This document shows positions 7,053-16,360 of a stretch of DNA of 50,455 nucleotides, in pieces. The notes beneath the pieces were generated by a model. It did no database searches. It worked only from the letters and a program-made list of their open reading frames with translations, and was not told where the DNA came from. How positions within the stretch are numbered: position 1 is the stretch's first letter; every line of letters starts with the position of its first letter. A program made the translations under genes and the position numbers. The DNA comes from a virus. The stretch is from positions 1-50,455 of the IMG/VR virus record IMGVR_UViG_3300046804_001087; one strand, 5' to 3'.

Positions 7053-9118
7053 TGATGGAAAAACTTGGTCAACTACTAACAAGTACACTAGCAGCTGCTA
7101 TCAGCGGTATTCTCCTGTTGATATTGTATGTCGTCAATCCAAGTCCGATTGAAATTCTGCAACTGAAAACATTTGACTATCTCATTACTTCGTTAGAACC
7201 TAAGAAGTCAGAGGAAGTAGTCTTTGTTGAGTTTGGCGAAAAGTCTGTACAAGAGTTTGGTCAGTGGCCTTTCGATCGTCGCGATATCGCTCTTACGATT
7301 GAACGACTCCGTCATGCTGGCGCAGGTCCGATCGTCATTCCTGTATTGTTTAGTGAGAAAGATCGCGCCGGTGGCGACGAAACTCTTGCTAAGTCCATTG
7401 GTAGCGGCGGTGTGGTTATATCGCAAACACCAACAACTCAGTCTCGACCACCAGACGCAGCTCGCAGAGGGTTTGCTGCTATCGGTGATGATCCTAAGCC
7501 ATGGATCTATACTTGGCCTGGGGCTGTTGCTCCTCTCGGACCTTTTGCAAACGCTTCCGAAGGCGTCGGACTACTCGCTTCACTTCCTGAGCGCGACGGT
7601 GTTGTTCGTCGCTTGCCTATGCTGGGTCGCATTGGGGATACACTGTATCCTTCACTTGTACTCGAAACGCTACGAGTTGCTGCTGGAGATCCTTCTTATC
7701 AAATTAAGTCCTCCGAAGCGGGCGTCGAGTTCGTCCGCATCCCTGCGTTCCCGCCAATCGCAACCGACGAAAGAGGGCGTATCTGGCTCACCTGGAACAA
7801 CGAATTTGAACGAGTTGAATCTACAGAGATTACAAAAGAAAAAGTAGAAGGGAAAGTTGTTGTTCTTGGACTAACAATCGAAGGTGTTGGTGGTATTATC
7901 GCAACGCCAATTGGCGAAAAGTGGGCTCATGAAATACAGGGACAAGCACTGCAGACTGTTATCGACGGATCTTCGATATCCAGATTAGCGTATGGTAGGA
8001 TATTAGAAATATCAGCACTGACGCTAATATTATTATTGCTACTTTTTCTGGTGCCGAGAACATCTGTTATGTGGACCGTTCCGCTTTACTTACTCGTTGT
8101 AGGCGGAGCTGCGGGGTTTGCATACTATATGTTCGTTTCCAGTATGCAGCTCTGGGACGTGAGTTATTTAGTTGTAGCCAGCACTTTTAGCTTTGGTCAT
8201 CTCACATACAACAATTTCGCACGCGAGAACAGACTGAAACTGCAAATCAAAAAGCAGTTTGGCACATATCTTTCACCAGCTCTCGTTGAGAAACTTCAGA
8301 AAAATCCTGAACTACTCAAACTCGGAGGAGAAACCCGTGAGCTGTCAATTATGTTTACGGATGTTCGTGGTTTTACTACTATTTCTGAGCACTATGGTGA
8401 TAATGTGCAAGGTCTTACGGAAATAATGAATCGCTACATGACAGCGATGACTGCGAAGATACTTGAGAACAACGGAACGCTCGACAAATACATTGGTGAC
8501 GCTCAGATGGCTTTTTGGAACGCACCGCTCGATGATAAAGATCACGCGAAACACGCTGTGAAAACTGGACTGGAGATGCTGAATGATCTCGACGCTTTCA
8601 ACGCTGCTATCGCAGTTGAAGGAATTCCTGCTTTTGGTATGGGCCTTGGCATCAATACTGGTAGTGTGGTCGTTGGCAATATGGGCTCTAGTCAACGTTT
8701 TGATTATACCTGCTTGGGGGACTCTGTCAACTTGGCTTCAAGATTAGAGGGACAATCTAAGCCGTATCATGTTCGTATCATTCTTGGTGAGCGCACCGCA
8801 GAGTTAGTGCAAGACGAATATCCTCTAGCAGAACTGGATTGCATTGCAGTCAAAGGTAAAACAAAAGGTGTGAAGATTTACACTATTGTTGATGGAAAAG
8901 GTATTAATCGATCGTATCTTAAAACGCACGAAGATTTCATAAGATATTATCGTAGTCAGGATTGGGAAGCAGCAAGATATCATATCAAATATTTAAAGAC
9001 TGCGTTCAATGGCGAACTGAGCGATTATTATGATATGATGCTAGAACGAATCGACGAGCTGCAGACTAATCCTCCTGGGGCTAATTGGGACGGAGTTTAT
9101 AGGGCTACATCTAAATAA
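7052..9118 (+). CDS. CHASE2-domain class III adenylate cyclase
   Basis: 688 residues with a second possible ATG at codon 2. Order: a membrane segment (11-28); an extracytoplasmic CHASE2 sensor (about 35-310) with the family features LKTFDYL and FDRRDIA; three membrane segments (about 318-385); a class III cyclase domain (about 428-612); and the C-terminal tail typical of these enzymes, ending NPPGANWDGV. Catalytic residues are intact: metal aspartates D437 and D483, Asn560 and Arg564 for the transition state, and Lys479 with Thr553, the pair usually linked to adenine rather than guanine. It should make cAMP from ATP in the cytoplasm in response to an envelope signal. CHASE2 cyclases are often neighbours of FecR proteins in bacteria, as here. 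Confidence 0.95.
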   Translation: MMEKLGQLLTSTLAAAISGILLLILYVVNPSPIEILQLKTFDYLITSLEPKKSEEVVFVEFGEKSVQEFGQWPFDRRDIALTIERLRHAGAGPIVIPVLFSEKDRAGGDETLAKSIGSGGVVISQTPTTQSRPPDAARRGFAAIGDDPKPWIYTWPGAVAPLGPFANASEGVGLLASLPERDGVVRRLPMLGRIGDTLYPSLVLETLRVAAGDPSYQIKSSEAGVEFVRIPAFPPIATDERGRIWLTWNNEFERVESTEITKEKVEGKVVVLGLTIEGVGGIIATPIGEKWAHEIQGQALQTVIDGSSISRLAYGRILEISALTLILLLLLFLVPRTSVMWTVPLYLLVVGGAAGFAYYMFVSSMQLWDVSYLVVASTFSFGHLTYNNFARENRLKLQIKKQFGTYLSPALVEKLQKNPELLKLGGETRELSIMFTDVRGFTTISEHYGDNVQGLTEIMNRYMTAMTAKILENNGTLDKYIGDAQMAFWNAPLDDKDHAKHAVKTGLEMLNDLDAFNAAIAVEGIPAFGMGLGINTGSVVVGNMGSSQRFDYTCLGDSVNLASRLEGQSKPYHVRIILGERTAELVQDEYPLAELDCIAVKGKTKGVKIYTIVDGKGINRSYLKTHEDFIRYYRSQDWEAARYHIKYLKTAFNGELSDYYDMMLERIDELQTNPPGANWDGVYRATSK

Positions 9119-9126
9119 TATAAATA
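9119..9126 (+). promoter_or_regulatory. T4-type late promoter upstream of gene 13
   Basis: An exact TATAAATA, the T4 late-promoter box recognised by gp55-loaded RNA polymerase, lies 27 nt before the gene 13 start in the gap after the cyclase gene. Confidence 0.8.
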
Positions 9127-9153
9127 GGGGGAGCACGAATATGGAGTTCCCCG

Positions 9154-9894
9154 ATGGCTATAGCATCGCGCCAAGCATTTAAAGATTACGTTTTACGCCG
9201 TTTAGGCGCTCCAGTTATTGATATTAACGTCGACGACGAGCAGGTTGAAGATCGTATTGACGACGCTCTTCTTAAGTTTCGCGACTATCACTACGACGGA
9301 ACTGAGCATCTTTACTATCCGCATCAAGTTACGTCGCAAGATATCACAAACAAATATATCACGCTCCCTGAGGGTATCATTGGCGTAACTCGCGTGTTTG
9401 ATATTAACGATTCATATAATGCTATGAATCTGTTCAATATCCGCTATCAGCTCCATCTCAACGAACTGTTCAATATCACCAGCGTATCGGTTACTCCATA
9501 CGTTGTAGCGATGCGTCATATCGAGTTCCTCGAAGAAGTATTCGTAGGCAAAAAGCCAATCCGTTTCAATCGTCATATGGATCGCCTCCATATTGATATG
9601 AAGTGGAACGAGGATGTGCGCGTCGGACAATTTATCATTCTGGATTGCTATCGTACGGTTGATCCAGAAGTTTATCCAGACGTCTGGGATGATCCGTGGC
9701 TAAAACAATATGCAACAGCGCTCGTCAAGCGTCAGTGGGGTGAGAATCTTAAGAAGTTCGAAGGCATGAATCTTCCTGGTGGTGTTACGTTCAATGGACA
9801 AAAGATCTGGGACGAAGCACAACAAGAAGTTGAAAAGCTCGATGCTGAAGTTATCAACAATTATTCACTACCTGTCACTGACATGATTGGATAA
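9154..9894 (+). CDS. 13: Neck protein gp13 (head completion)
   Basis: 246 residues, somewhat shorter than T4 gp13 (309). The N-terminal RQAFKDYVLRRLGAPVIDINV segment and the central helix pair are typical of gp13 in T4-like phages of aquatic hosts. gp13 joins the portal vertex of the DNA-filled head and, with gp14, provides the tail attachment site. The identity is firmly supported by position: first gene of the 13-14-15-16-17-18-19-20 run and directly behind a late promoter. A GGAG ribosome-binding site lies about 7 nt before the ATG. Confidence 0.9.
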   Translation: MAIASRQAFKDYVLRRLGAPVIDINVDDEQVEDRIDDALLKFRDYHYDGTEHLYYPHQVTSQDITNKYITLPEGIIGVTRVFDINDSYNAMNLFNIRYQLHLNELFNITSVSVTPYVVAMRHIEFLEEVFVGKKPIRFNRHMDRLHIDMKWNEDVRVGQFIILDCYRTVDPEVYPDVWDDPWLKQYATALVKRQWGENLKKFEGMNLPGGVTFNGQKIWDEAQQEVEKLDAEVINNYSLPVTDMIG

Positions 9895-9896
9895 CA

Positions 9897-10733
9897 ATGG
9901 CCGTAAACAAATACTTCAAATATTTTACATACGGTCGTGAACAAGACACAGCCGAAGATCTAATCATTGAGTCTATCAAGATATATGGTCTAGATGTAAA
10001 GTATTTGCCGCGCACATTAGTTGGTGAGGATCCTTTGCTTGGTGAAGATCCTTTATCCAGATTCGACGATGCTGTTGACATAGAAATGTATGTCAAGAAT
10101 ACGCAGAACTTTGAAGGCGAAGGCGATTTCCTGTCCAAGTTCAATCTTGAGATCAGAGATTCGATGACGCTCGTTATGGCTCGTAAGCGTTGGGAACAAA
10201 TATCAAACGAAAAACTGCTGACTGAAGTTGGATACAATGTTCAAGTCGAAGATGCTGATACTAATCGTTGGGCTAACTCTGTAGCAATACGACTTGAGTC
10301 GGGAGGAACTGAAGGATATCAGACTCTTTCTCCTCGTCCGTTTGAAGGCGACTTCATTTTCTTTCCGCTAAACAAAAAATTATATGAAATCAAATTTGTT
10401 GAGCACGAGCAGATATTCTATCAGCACGGCAAGCTATACACATACGAGCTTCGTTGCGAACTTGTAGATCGTATCACAGGCATCGATCTTGCTACTGGCA
10501 ACACTGAAATCGACGCTATCGAAGATCGTTATAGCCAAAACATCCTTGTTTATCAGGTCACGCTGGAAGACGGAACTGGTTCTGTCATGAACGAAGATGG
10601 CGAATCGATCCTTTGGGAATACAGAGTCGAGACTCAAGACAAATTGGCTAACAACGAAGTGTTCTTCCAGAAATCAATCGACTTCATTGATTTCAGCGAA
10701 CGTAACCCATTCTCAGAAGTGGACAGATACTAA
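9897..10733 (+). CDS. 14: Neck protein gp14 (head completion)
   Basis: 278 residues, close to T4 gp14 (256). The N-terminal NKYFKYFTYGREQDTAEDLIIESIKIYG segment is characteristic of gp14, a beta-rich neck protein that docks the tail to the gp13-decorated head. It begins 2 nt after gene 13 and its stop overlaps the gene 15 start by 1 nt. There is a short local duplication (GEDPL twice, residues 43-52). Confidence 0.9.
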   Translation: MAVNKYFKYFTYGREQDTAEDLIIESIKIYGLDVKYLPRTLVGEDPLLGEDPLSRFDDAVDIEMYVKNTQNFEGEGDFLSKFNLEIRDSMTLVMARKRWEQISNEKLLTEVGYNVQVEDADTNRWANSVAIRLESGGTEGYQTLSPRPFEGDFIFFPLNKKLYEIKFVEHEQIFYQHGKLYTYELRCELVDRITGIDLATGNTEIDAIEDRYSQNILVYQVTLEDGTGSVMNEDGESILWEYRVETQDKLANNEVFFQKSIDFIDFSERNPFSEVDRY

Positions 10734-11617
10734 TGTTTGGTTCACAGTTTTATCATCAAAGTATCCGCAAGTATGTTATCATGTTTGGTAACATGTTTAA
10801 CGATATTGTTATTCGTAGATATGACAAACAAGGAAATAACATCTCGGCTATAGCAGTTCCTCTTGCTTATGGTCCTAAAGAAAAGTTTCTCGTTCGTATC
10901 ACGCAAGATCCTAAGCTAGATCAACAAGTCGCTATTCAACTTCCTCGTTTGGGATTTGAGATGACGACGCTCAACTATGACGGCAATCGTCGTCTTACGG
11001 GCGTAACAAGAAACATTCGTGTTGTTAGCGACAGAGATAAATTAGATTACAATTACGTTCCTGTGCCATACGATCTGCAGTTTAATCTGTATGCGTATGT
11101 AAGAAACGCAGATGATGGCGCGCAGATTCTTGAGCAAATCGCGCCATACTTTGGACCAGAGTGGACTAATCAAGTTCGCATCTTACCGCAAACAAATGTT
11201 GTGATTGATGTTCCTACGATTTTGAACACAGTATCAATCGAAGATACATACGAAGGCGATTTCGAAACGCGTCGCGCAATGATCTATACGTTTGACTTCA
11301 CTGTTAAAGCATACTTCTACGGACCAGTCCGTCGTCAGGGAATCATCAAACGTTCGCAGATCGACTTTGGTATCGTCAGCTCGAACTCTGTTAATAAAAT
11401 TACAATGGAAGATATTGCAAACACTCCTCGCAATTCTCGCGTTGTAATTGTTCCTGGATTGTTAGCTAACGGTAGCCCAACTACCAACAGCGCAGCGTCA
11501 ATTCCATACAATCAGATTGATGCGAACGACGATTACGGATTCTGCTCTAATACATTCTTCTATACGGATGGAAAGAAATATAATCCAAAAACTGGCGTGG
11601 ATGACCCATTAACATGA
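10733..11617 (+). CDS. 15: Tail sheath stabiliser and completion protein gp15
   Basis: 294 residues. It begins MFGSQFYHQSIRKY, which aligns with the start of T4 gp15 (MFGYFYNSSFRRY), and shares the later pattern with ILEQIAPYFGPEW. gp15 caps the tail as a hexamer and forms the interface with the neck. The start at 10733 is supported by this alignment. Translation is coupled on both sides: TAATG with gene 14 and ATGA with gene 16. Confidence 0.95.
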   Translation: MFGSQFYHQSIRKYVIMFGNMFNDIVIRRYDKQGNNISAIAVPLAYGPKEKFLVRITQDPKLDQQVAIQLPRLGFEMTTLNYDGNRRLTGVTRNIRVVSDRDKLDYNYVPVPYDLQFNLYAYVRNADDGAQILEQIAPYFGPEWTNQVRILPQTNVVIDVPTILNTVSIEDTYEGDFETRRAMIYTFDFTVKAYFYGPVRRQGIIKRSQIDFGIVSSNSVNKITMEDIANTPRNSRVVIVPGLLANGSPTTNSAASIPYNQIDANDDYGFCSNTFFYTDGKKYNPKTGVDDPLT

Positions 11618-12030
11618 ATGAAAAAACCAACTTCGAATTAAGTGTAGAACAAGCCCTCGGTCTGCCCGATTCGCCTCCGATGGTAACGGCTACTCCTCCA
11701 GTGGAGGTAAATCAAAATGCAGACATTGACGGGGATTTTGCGGTTGCTCGTAACAATCTGCATCAAATTATTCATAAAGGTAATGACGCTCTTGAAGAAG
11801 CCCTTCTTGTGGCTAAAACATCCGAGCATCCAAGAGCATTCGAAGTCGTTGGACAACTTATCAAGACGCTCGTTGACGCTAACAAAGATCTTCTTGACAT
11901 CCAGAAAAAACTAAAAGATCTCAAGAAAACCGATGATCCAAAAGAATCTAATGCTCCAGTGCAAGCGCAAAATGCAATCTTTGTTGGTAATGCAGCTGAA
12001 CTCCAACAGCTGATCAATGGTAGAAAGTGA
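11614..12030 (+). CDS. 16: Small terminase subunit gp16
   Basis: 138 residues, near the 164 of T4 gp16. The core, about residues 45-105, is two long helices with the motif EHPRAFEVVGQLIKTLVDANKDLL, which is conserved in gp16 of T4-like phages and forms the coiled-coil oligomerisation core. gp16 regulates the packaging motor gp17, whose gene follows with a 1-nt overlap. The N-terminal 40 residues are Pro-rich and variable. Confidence 0.85.
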   Translation: MNEKTNFELSVEQALGLPDSPPMVTATPPVEVNQNADIDGDFAVARNNLHQIIHKGNDALEEALLVAKTSEHPRAFEVVGQLIKTLVDANKDLLDIQKKLKDLKKTDDPKESNAPVQAQNAIFVGNAAELQQLINGRK

Positions 12031-13649
12031 TGGCTGTAAAAACATATCTTGGTAATCCTAATCTCAAAGCAGCCGGTGTCATTCATCAATATACAAAAGA
12101 AGAAGTTGAAGAATACATTAAATGCGCTAGAGATGTAGAATATTTTGCTAGAAATTATATCAAAATCGTAAACGTCGATCGCGGCTTGATCCCATTCGAA
12201 ATGTGGGATTTCCAAGCGAAGATGTTGCATACGTTCGCTGAGAATCGCTTTTCTATCTGCAAACTACCTCGTCAGGTTGGTAAGTCTACGACATCGGTTG
12301 CTTACATTCTTTGGCTTATTCTTTTTACAGATCAGCAGAACGTAGCAATCCTCGCGAACAAGGGAGCGCTCGCGCGCGATCTGCTTGCTAAGTTGCAACT
12401 AGCATACGAATATCTGCCTAAGTTTCTGCAACAAGGCGTTGTTACTTGGAACAAAGGTAACATTGAACTGGAGAACGGCTCAAAAGTCGTTGCAGCAGCG
12501 ACATCTTCGAGCGCCATCCGCGGTGGATCGTATAATCTAATCTTCCTCGATGAGTTTGCGTTCGTGCAACGTAATCTTGCTGATCAGTTCTTCGCTTCTA
12601 CGTATCCTACAATTTCATCTGGTAAGACTACTAAGATTATCATCGTTTCTACGCCAAACGGCATGAATCACTTCTATAAGATGTGGACGGATGCGCTTGA
12701 CGGTAAGAGCGAGTATCAGCCAATTGAAATTCATTGGTCCGACGTTCCTGGGAGAGACGATGAATGGCGTAAACAAACTATCGCTAACACCAGCGAAGAA
12801 CAATTCCGTCAAGAGTTTGAATGCGAATTCATCGGATCGTCGCATACGCTCATCCATCCGTTAAAGCTGCGTGAGCTGACTTGGGTCAAGCCTAATAAAG
12901 ATTCGTTCGGATTGGATTTCTATGAAGCTCCAGATCCGAGAAAACTATACATATGCGTGTTTGACGTATCCGAAGGCGTTGGTGGCGACTATTCCGCGCT
13001 GTCTATATTTGACGTGACTCAGTTTCCGTATAAGCAAGTGGCTAAGTATCGAAGTCGAGAAATTACGCCGCTTCTGTTTCCAGATGTGATATATCGTTTC
13101 GCTCGAATGTATAATAACGCATATGTTCTGGGCGAAACAAATAATATCGGACAACAAGTCGTACAATCGTTGTTTATGGATCTTGAATACGAAAATGTTA
13201 TTGCTACGTTCACGAAGAACAAGAATATTAAAGTCGGTGGTGGATTTAGTACAAGATCAGCGTTCGGTATCCGTACAACAAAATCTGTCAAAAAGATTGG
13301 TTGTTCGAATCTAAAGACGATTGTTGAAAGCAATAAACTGTTAATTACAGATTTTGATACGATCGAAGAGCTGACAACATTCGTTGAAACGAAAGATACG
13401 TATAAAGCTGAAGAAGGATCACATGACGATCTTGCTATGACGCTTGTACTATTTGGATGGCTTATAACTCAGCCCTATTTTAAAGATCTAACAAATAGCG
13501 ATATTCGTAGAAATCTGGCTCAGGAAACTATGAGAGAAGTGCAGGATGATCTACTGCCGGCTGGATTTATAGATGATGGAGGGGTAGCGCAATCTATGGA
13601 AGATCCCGTTTCTGATGAATCGGGGTTTGCCGACGGGCGAATTTGGTAA
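12030..13649 (+). CDS. 17: Large terminase subunit gp17 (packaging ATPase and nuclease)
   Basis: 539 residues from the ATG at 12030, which overlaps the gene 16 stop (TGATG); a GTG one codon upstream is less likely. ATPase domain: Walker A LPRQVGKST (79-87), Walker B LIFLDE (170-175) and the STPNG coupling motif (about 208-212). The RNase-H-like nuclease domain begins near FDVSEGVGGDYSAL, with candidate metal aspartates D312 and D320 and a later DDLA motif. It drives ATP-dependent DNA translocation into the prohead and makes the packaging cuts. Confidence 0.98.
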   Translation: MAVKTYLGNPNLKAAGVIHQYTKEEVEEYIKCARDVEYFARNYIKIVNVDRGLIPFEMWDFQAKMLHTFAENRFSICKLPRQVGKSTTSVAYILWLILFTDQQNVAILANKGALARDLLAKLQLAYEYLPKFLQQGVVTWNKGNIELENGSKVVAAATSSSAIRGGSYNLIFLDEFAFVQRNLADQFFASTYPTISSGKTTKIIIVSTPNGMNHFYKMWTDALDGKSEYQPIEIHWSDVPGRDDEWRKQTIANTSEEQFRQEFECEFIGSSHTLIHPLKLRELTWVKPNKDSFGLDFYEAPDPRKLYICVFDVSEGVGGDYSALSIFDVTQFPYKQVAKYRSREITPLLFPDVIYRFARMYNNAYVLGETNNIGQQVVQSLFMDLEYENVIATFTKNKNIKVGGGFSTRSAFGIRTTKSVKKIGCSNLKTIVESNKLLITDFDTIEELTTFVETKDTYKAEEGSHDDLAMTLVLFGWLITQPYFKDLTNSDIRRNLAQETMREVQDDLLPAGFIDDGGVAQSMEDPVSDESGFADGRIW

Positions 13650-13663
13650 TAAAGCTCCGTTTT

Positions 13664-13671
13664 TATAAATA
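13664..13671 (+). promoter_or_regulatory. T4-type late promoter upstream of gene 18
   Basis: An exact TATAAATA preceded by a T-run lies 61 nt before the gene 18 start, in the gap after gene 17. Gene 18 also has a strong AAGGAG ribosome-binding site, as expected for an abundant virion protein. Confidence 0.85.
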
Positions 13672-13732
13672 AAACGAGCAGAACTCAGGGCGCGAAGAAA
13701 ATACTTCGTTTTATAAAAAGGAGATAAGTCCG

Positions 13733-15670
13733 ATGGCTTTCCAAGTTTCTCCCGGCGTAAATGTAAGTGAGATCGATCTCACAACGATTATTCCGGCTGT
13801 ATCTACGTCTACGGGTGCGATTGCAGGCCATTTTCGCTGGGGTCCTGTAAACAAGCGCGTCCTTGTTGACTCAGAAGATACGCTGGTTAAGAATTTCTAT
13901 CAGCCAAACACGAACACAGCCGCAGACTTCTTTACAGCTGCGAACTTCCTTGCGTATGGCAATTCGCTGTATGTCGTTCGTGTTGTTAAGGCTAATACTT
14001 CTACCACAGATTCTGGTGCTGCTCGCAACGCTATTACGAACTCTGCAAACAACAAGATCACCATCATTCAGAACGACGACGAGTATGTCGAAAAGTTCAG
14101 CGGTGGTATCTCAAGTGTAGGTCCGTTCGTTGCTAAATATCCTGGTTCTATCGGAAGCTCTCTCCGCGTTTCAACTTGCCCAACAGCTAACGCATTTGAG
14201 AAAACGCTGACTGGCACTCTTTCGTTTACCAATAACAGCGTAACTGTTACCGGTTCTGGAACGAACTTCACCGCACAATTAACTGTTGGCGACATTCTGC
14301 TCTGCGGACCAGACAAGCAACAGATTAAGGTTGCTTCTGTTACCAATACAACTTCTCTGTCGTTGCAGTCTAAGTACATTGGTAACACTTCATCTGGTTT
14401 AACAACAACTCGTCGTTGGGAATACTATAACTTCGTTCCTAATGCTCCTGGAACTTCAAGAAACGTTTCTATCAATGGCGGTAGCAACGATGAGATGCAC
14501 CTCGTTGTTGTTGACAAAGATGGACGTTTCTCAGGTACAGCCAACACGATTCTCGAAGTATTCCCGAATCTTTCTAAGGCTTCTGGAACTACGGATGAAG
14601 TTGGTACCAACATTTATCTGAAAGACTACATCAATAACAACTCTCGTTATATCTGGTGGGCAGCCAATCTTGTTGGTTACACGAACGTTGGTCAGCCACA
14701 CACAAGAGCCATCAACTTTGGCGCTGGTGATCAGGGTGTAGACGACTTCGCGTTCTATCACGGTAAGGACGGAAACGTTCCACGCGCAGCAGACTATATC
14801 AATGGATATAATCTGTATAAGGCTGCCGAATCAGTTGATGTTTCGATCGTTCTTGGTGCAGCTGCAGACGCTACTCGTGCAACACATCTGATCAACAATA
14901 TTGCAGAGTATCGTAAAGATTGTATCGTAGTTCTTTCGCCACGTCAAACCGATGTTGTAAACAACTCAGGATATGCCGGCGCTGAAGTAGACGACATCGT
15001 AGCGTTCCGCGAGACGTTGCCTTCTTCTTCTTATGCTACAATGGACTCGGGCTGGAAGTATCAGTACGATAAGTACAACGATCTGTATCGTTTCATTCCT
15101 GCAAACGGTGATACAGCTGGTACGATGGTTCGCACCGATCTTGAGCGCGATCCATGGTATTCGCCAGCTGGATACAACCGCGGTCAGATTAAGAACGTAA
15201 TCCGTATGGCTTACAATCCAAACAAGACGGATCGCGATCAGCTCTACAAGAAGGGTATTAATCCAATCGTAACATTCCCAGGTGAGGGAACTGTACTGTT
15301 TGGCGATAAGACTCTGCTTGCCAAGCCATCTGCTTTCGATCGCATCAATGTTCGTCGTCTGTTCATTGTTCTTGAGAAGGCAATCGCTACAGCAGCCAAG
15401 TACACTCTGTTCGAGTTCAACGATGCGTTTACTCGTGCTCAGTTCAAGGCTCTCGTAGAACCATTCCTGCGTGACGTTCAGGGTCGTCGTGGTATCACAG
15501 ACTTCCGCGTTGTTTGCGACGATTCAAACAACACACCAGAAGTCATCGATCGCAACGAGTTCATCGGTGATATCTACATCAAGCCTGCTCGTTCAATCAA
15601 CTTCATTCAGCTCAACTTCGTGGCTGTTCGCACCGGTGTTGACTTCTCTGAAGTTGTAGGAAAGTTCTAA
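13733..15670 (+). CDS. 18: Tail sheath protein gp18
   Basis: 645 residues, the size of T4 gp18 (659). The N-terminus AFQVSPGVNVSEIDLTTIIPAVSTSTGAI-type segment is the conserved start of contractile sheath proteins. The C-terminal part (about 480-640), with the YTLFEFND and FNDAFTR region and a conserved SINFIQLNFVAVRTGVDF-like ending, forms the inner contractile domain. Residues about 145-230 (TGTLSFTNNSVTVTGSGTNF region) look like a variable surface domain. It is expressed from its own late promoter. Confidence 0.97.
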   Translation: MAFQVSPGVNVSEIDLTTIIPAVSTSTGAIAGHFRWGPVNKRVLVDSEDTLVKNFYQPNTNTAADFFTAANFLAYGNSLYVVRVVKANTSTTDSGAARNAITNSANNKITIIQNDDEYVEKFSGGISSVGPFVAKYPGSIGSSLRVSTCPTANAFEKTLTGTLSFTNNSVTVTGSGTNFTAQLTVGDILLCGPDKQQIKVASVTNTTSLSLQSKYIGNTSSGLTTTRRWEYYNFVPNAPGTSRNVSINGGSNDEMHLVVVDKDGRFSGTANTILEVFPNLSKASGTTDEVGTNIYLKDYINNNSRYIWWAANLVGYTNVGQPHTRAINFGAGDQGVDDFAFYHGKDGNVPRAADYINGYNLYKAAESVDVSIVLGAAADATRATHLINNIAEYRKDCIVVLSPRQTDVVNNSGYAGAEVDDIVAFRETLPSSSYATMDSGWKYQYDKYNDLYRFIPANGDTAGTMVRTDLERDPWYSPAGYNRGQIKNVIRMAYNPNKTDRDQLYKKGINPIVTFPGEGTVLFGDKTLLAKPSAFDRINVRRLFIVLEKAIATAAKYTLFEFNDAFTRAQFKALVEPFLRDVQGRRGITDFRVVCDDSNNTPEVIDRNEFIGDIYIKPARSINFIQLNFVAVRTGVDFSEVVGKF

Positions 15671-15677
15671 TCGGCGG

Positions 15678-15685
15678 AATAAATA
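15678..15685 (+). promoter_or_regulatory. Possible late promoter (AATAAATA) upstream of gene 19
   Basis: AATAAATA, one base off the late box, sits 25 nt before gene 19 in the gap after gene 18. The position suits a late promoter; the imperfect match lowers confidence. Confidence 0.5.
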
Positions 15686-15710
15686 CTAGAAAGGATAGGG
15701 AGATAAACTA

Positions 15711-16319
15711 ATGCCCTTTAATGTGTCTACATTCGCCGCTCAAGGACTTCCATACGGTGGAGCCCGCGCATCGCTCTTCGAAGTGTTCATGACACTTCCT
15801 GGAGCGATCGCAGAAGCAACGGCGCAAGCTCAATTTAGATTCGTATGTAAAGCATCAACGGTGCCATCAAGCACCGTTGGACAAGTTGAAGTTCCATACT
15901 TCGGTCGTAAGATTAAGATGGCTGGTAACAGAACGTTCGAAAACTGGACTGTTACCGTTATGAACGACGAAGACTTCCTCGTACGCAACGCATTCGAGAA
16001 GTGGAGCTCTTTCATTAACTCACACGAAAACAATCTTCGCAATCCTGGCGTAAATGCTGAACTCGGATTGGGATCATATCGCACAATTGCTACTGTTCGC
16101 CACTATGCTAAAACAAGCATTCTTGGTGGAGGCGGCACTGTAGGCGACGCTGCAATCCCAACCCGTCAATATTCGTTTGTTAATATTTTCCCAATCAACG
16201 TATCAACGATTGATCTTAACTGGGAAACAACCGACGCAATCGAAGAGTTTACGGTAGAATTCGCATACGATTACTGGACTGTTGATGCCGACATCAACAA
16301 TAAGGTGATCATCACTTAA
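15711..16319 (+). CDS. 19: Tail tube protein gp19
   Basis: 202 residues, like T4 gp19 (163) but slightly longer. Family features are the RASLFEVFMTLPG start, a VPSSTVGQVEVPYFGRKIKMAGNRTFENWTV-like block and the C-terminal EEFTVEFAYDYW. It forms the hexameric rings of the inner tail tube. Its position between sheath and portal genes is canonical. The last codons could pair with bases after the stop to form a weak hairpin (16304-16328), but the following T-run is poor, so no terminator is called. Confidence 0.93.
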   Translation: MPFNVSTFAAQGLPYGGARASLFEVFMTLPGAIAEATAQAQFRFVCKASTVPSSTVGQVEVPYFGRKIKMAGNRTFENWTVTVMNDEDFLVRNAFEKWSSFINSHENNLRNPGVNAELGLGSYRTIATVRHYAKTSILGGGGTVGDAAIPTRQYSFVNIFPINVSTIDLNWETTDAIEEFTVEFAYDYWTVDADINNKVIIT

Positions 16320-16360
16320 TTGATCGCCTCTTTGTTATACTTTAATTTGAAGGAATATAA

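Noticed and set aside
16304-16328. Hairpin at the end of gene 19
   Set aside because: The stem includes a G-U pair, the loop is 11 nt and the following T-run is interrupted. Not strong enough to call a terminator.
16353-16360. TATAAATG just before gene 20
   Set aside because: It overlaps the start codon region and leaves no room for transcription initiation upstream of the ATG and its ribosome-binding site.
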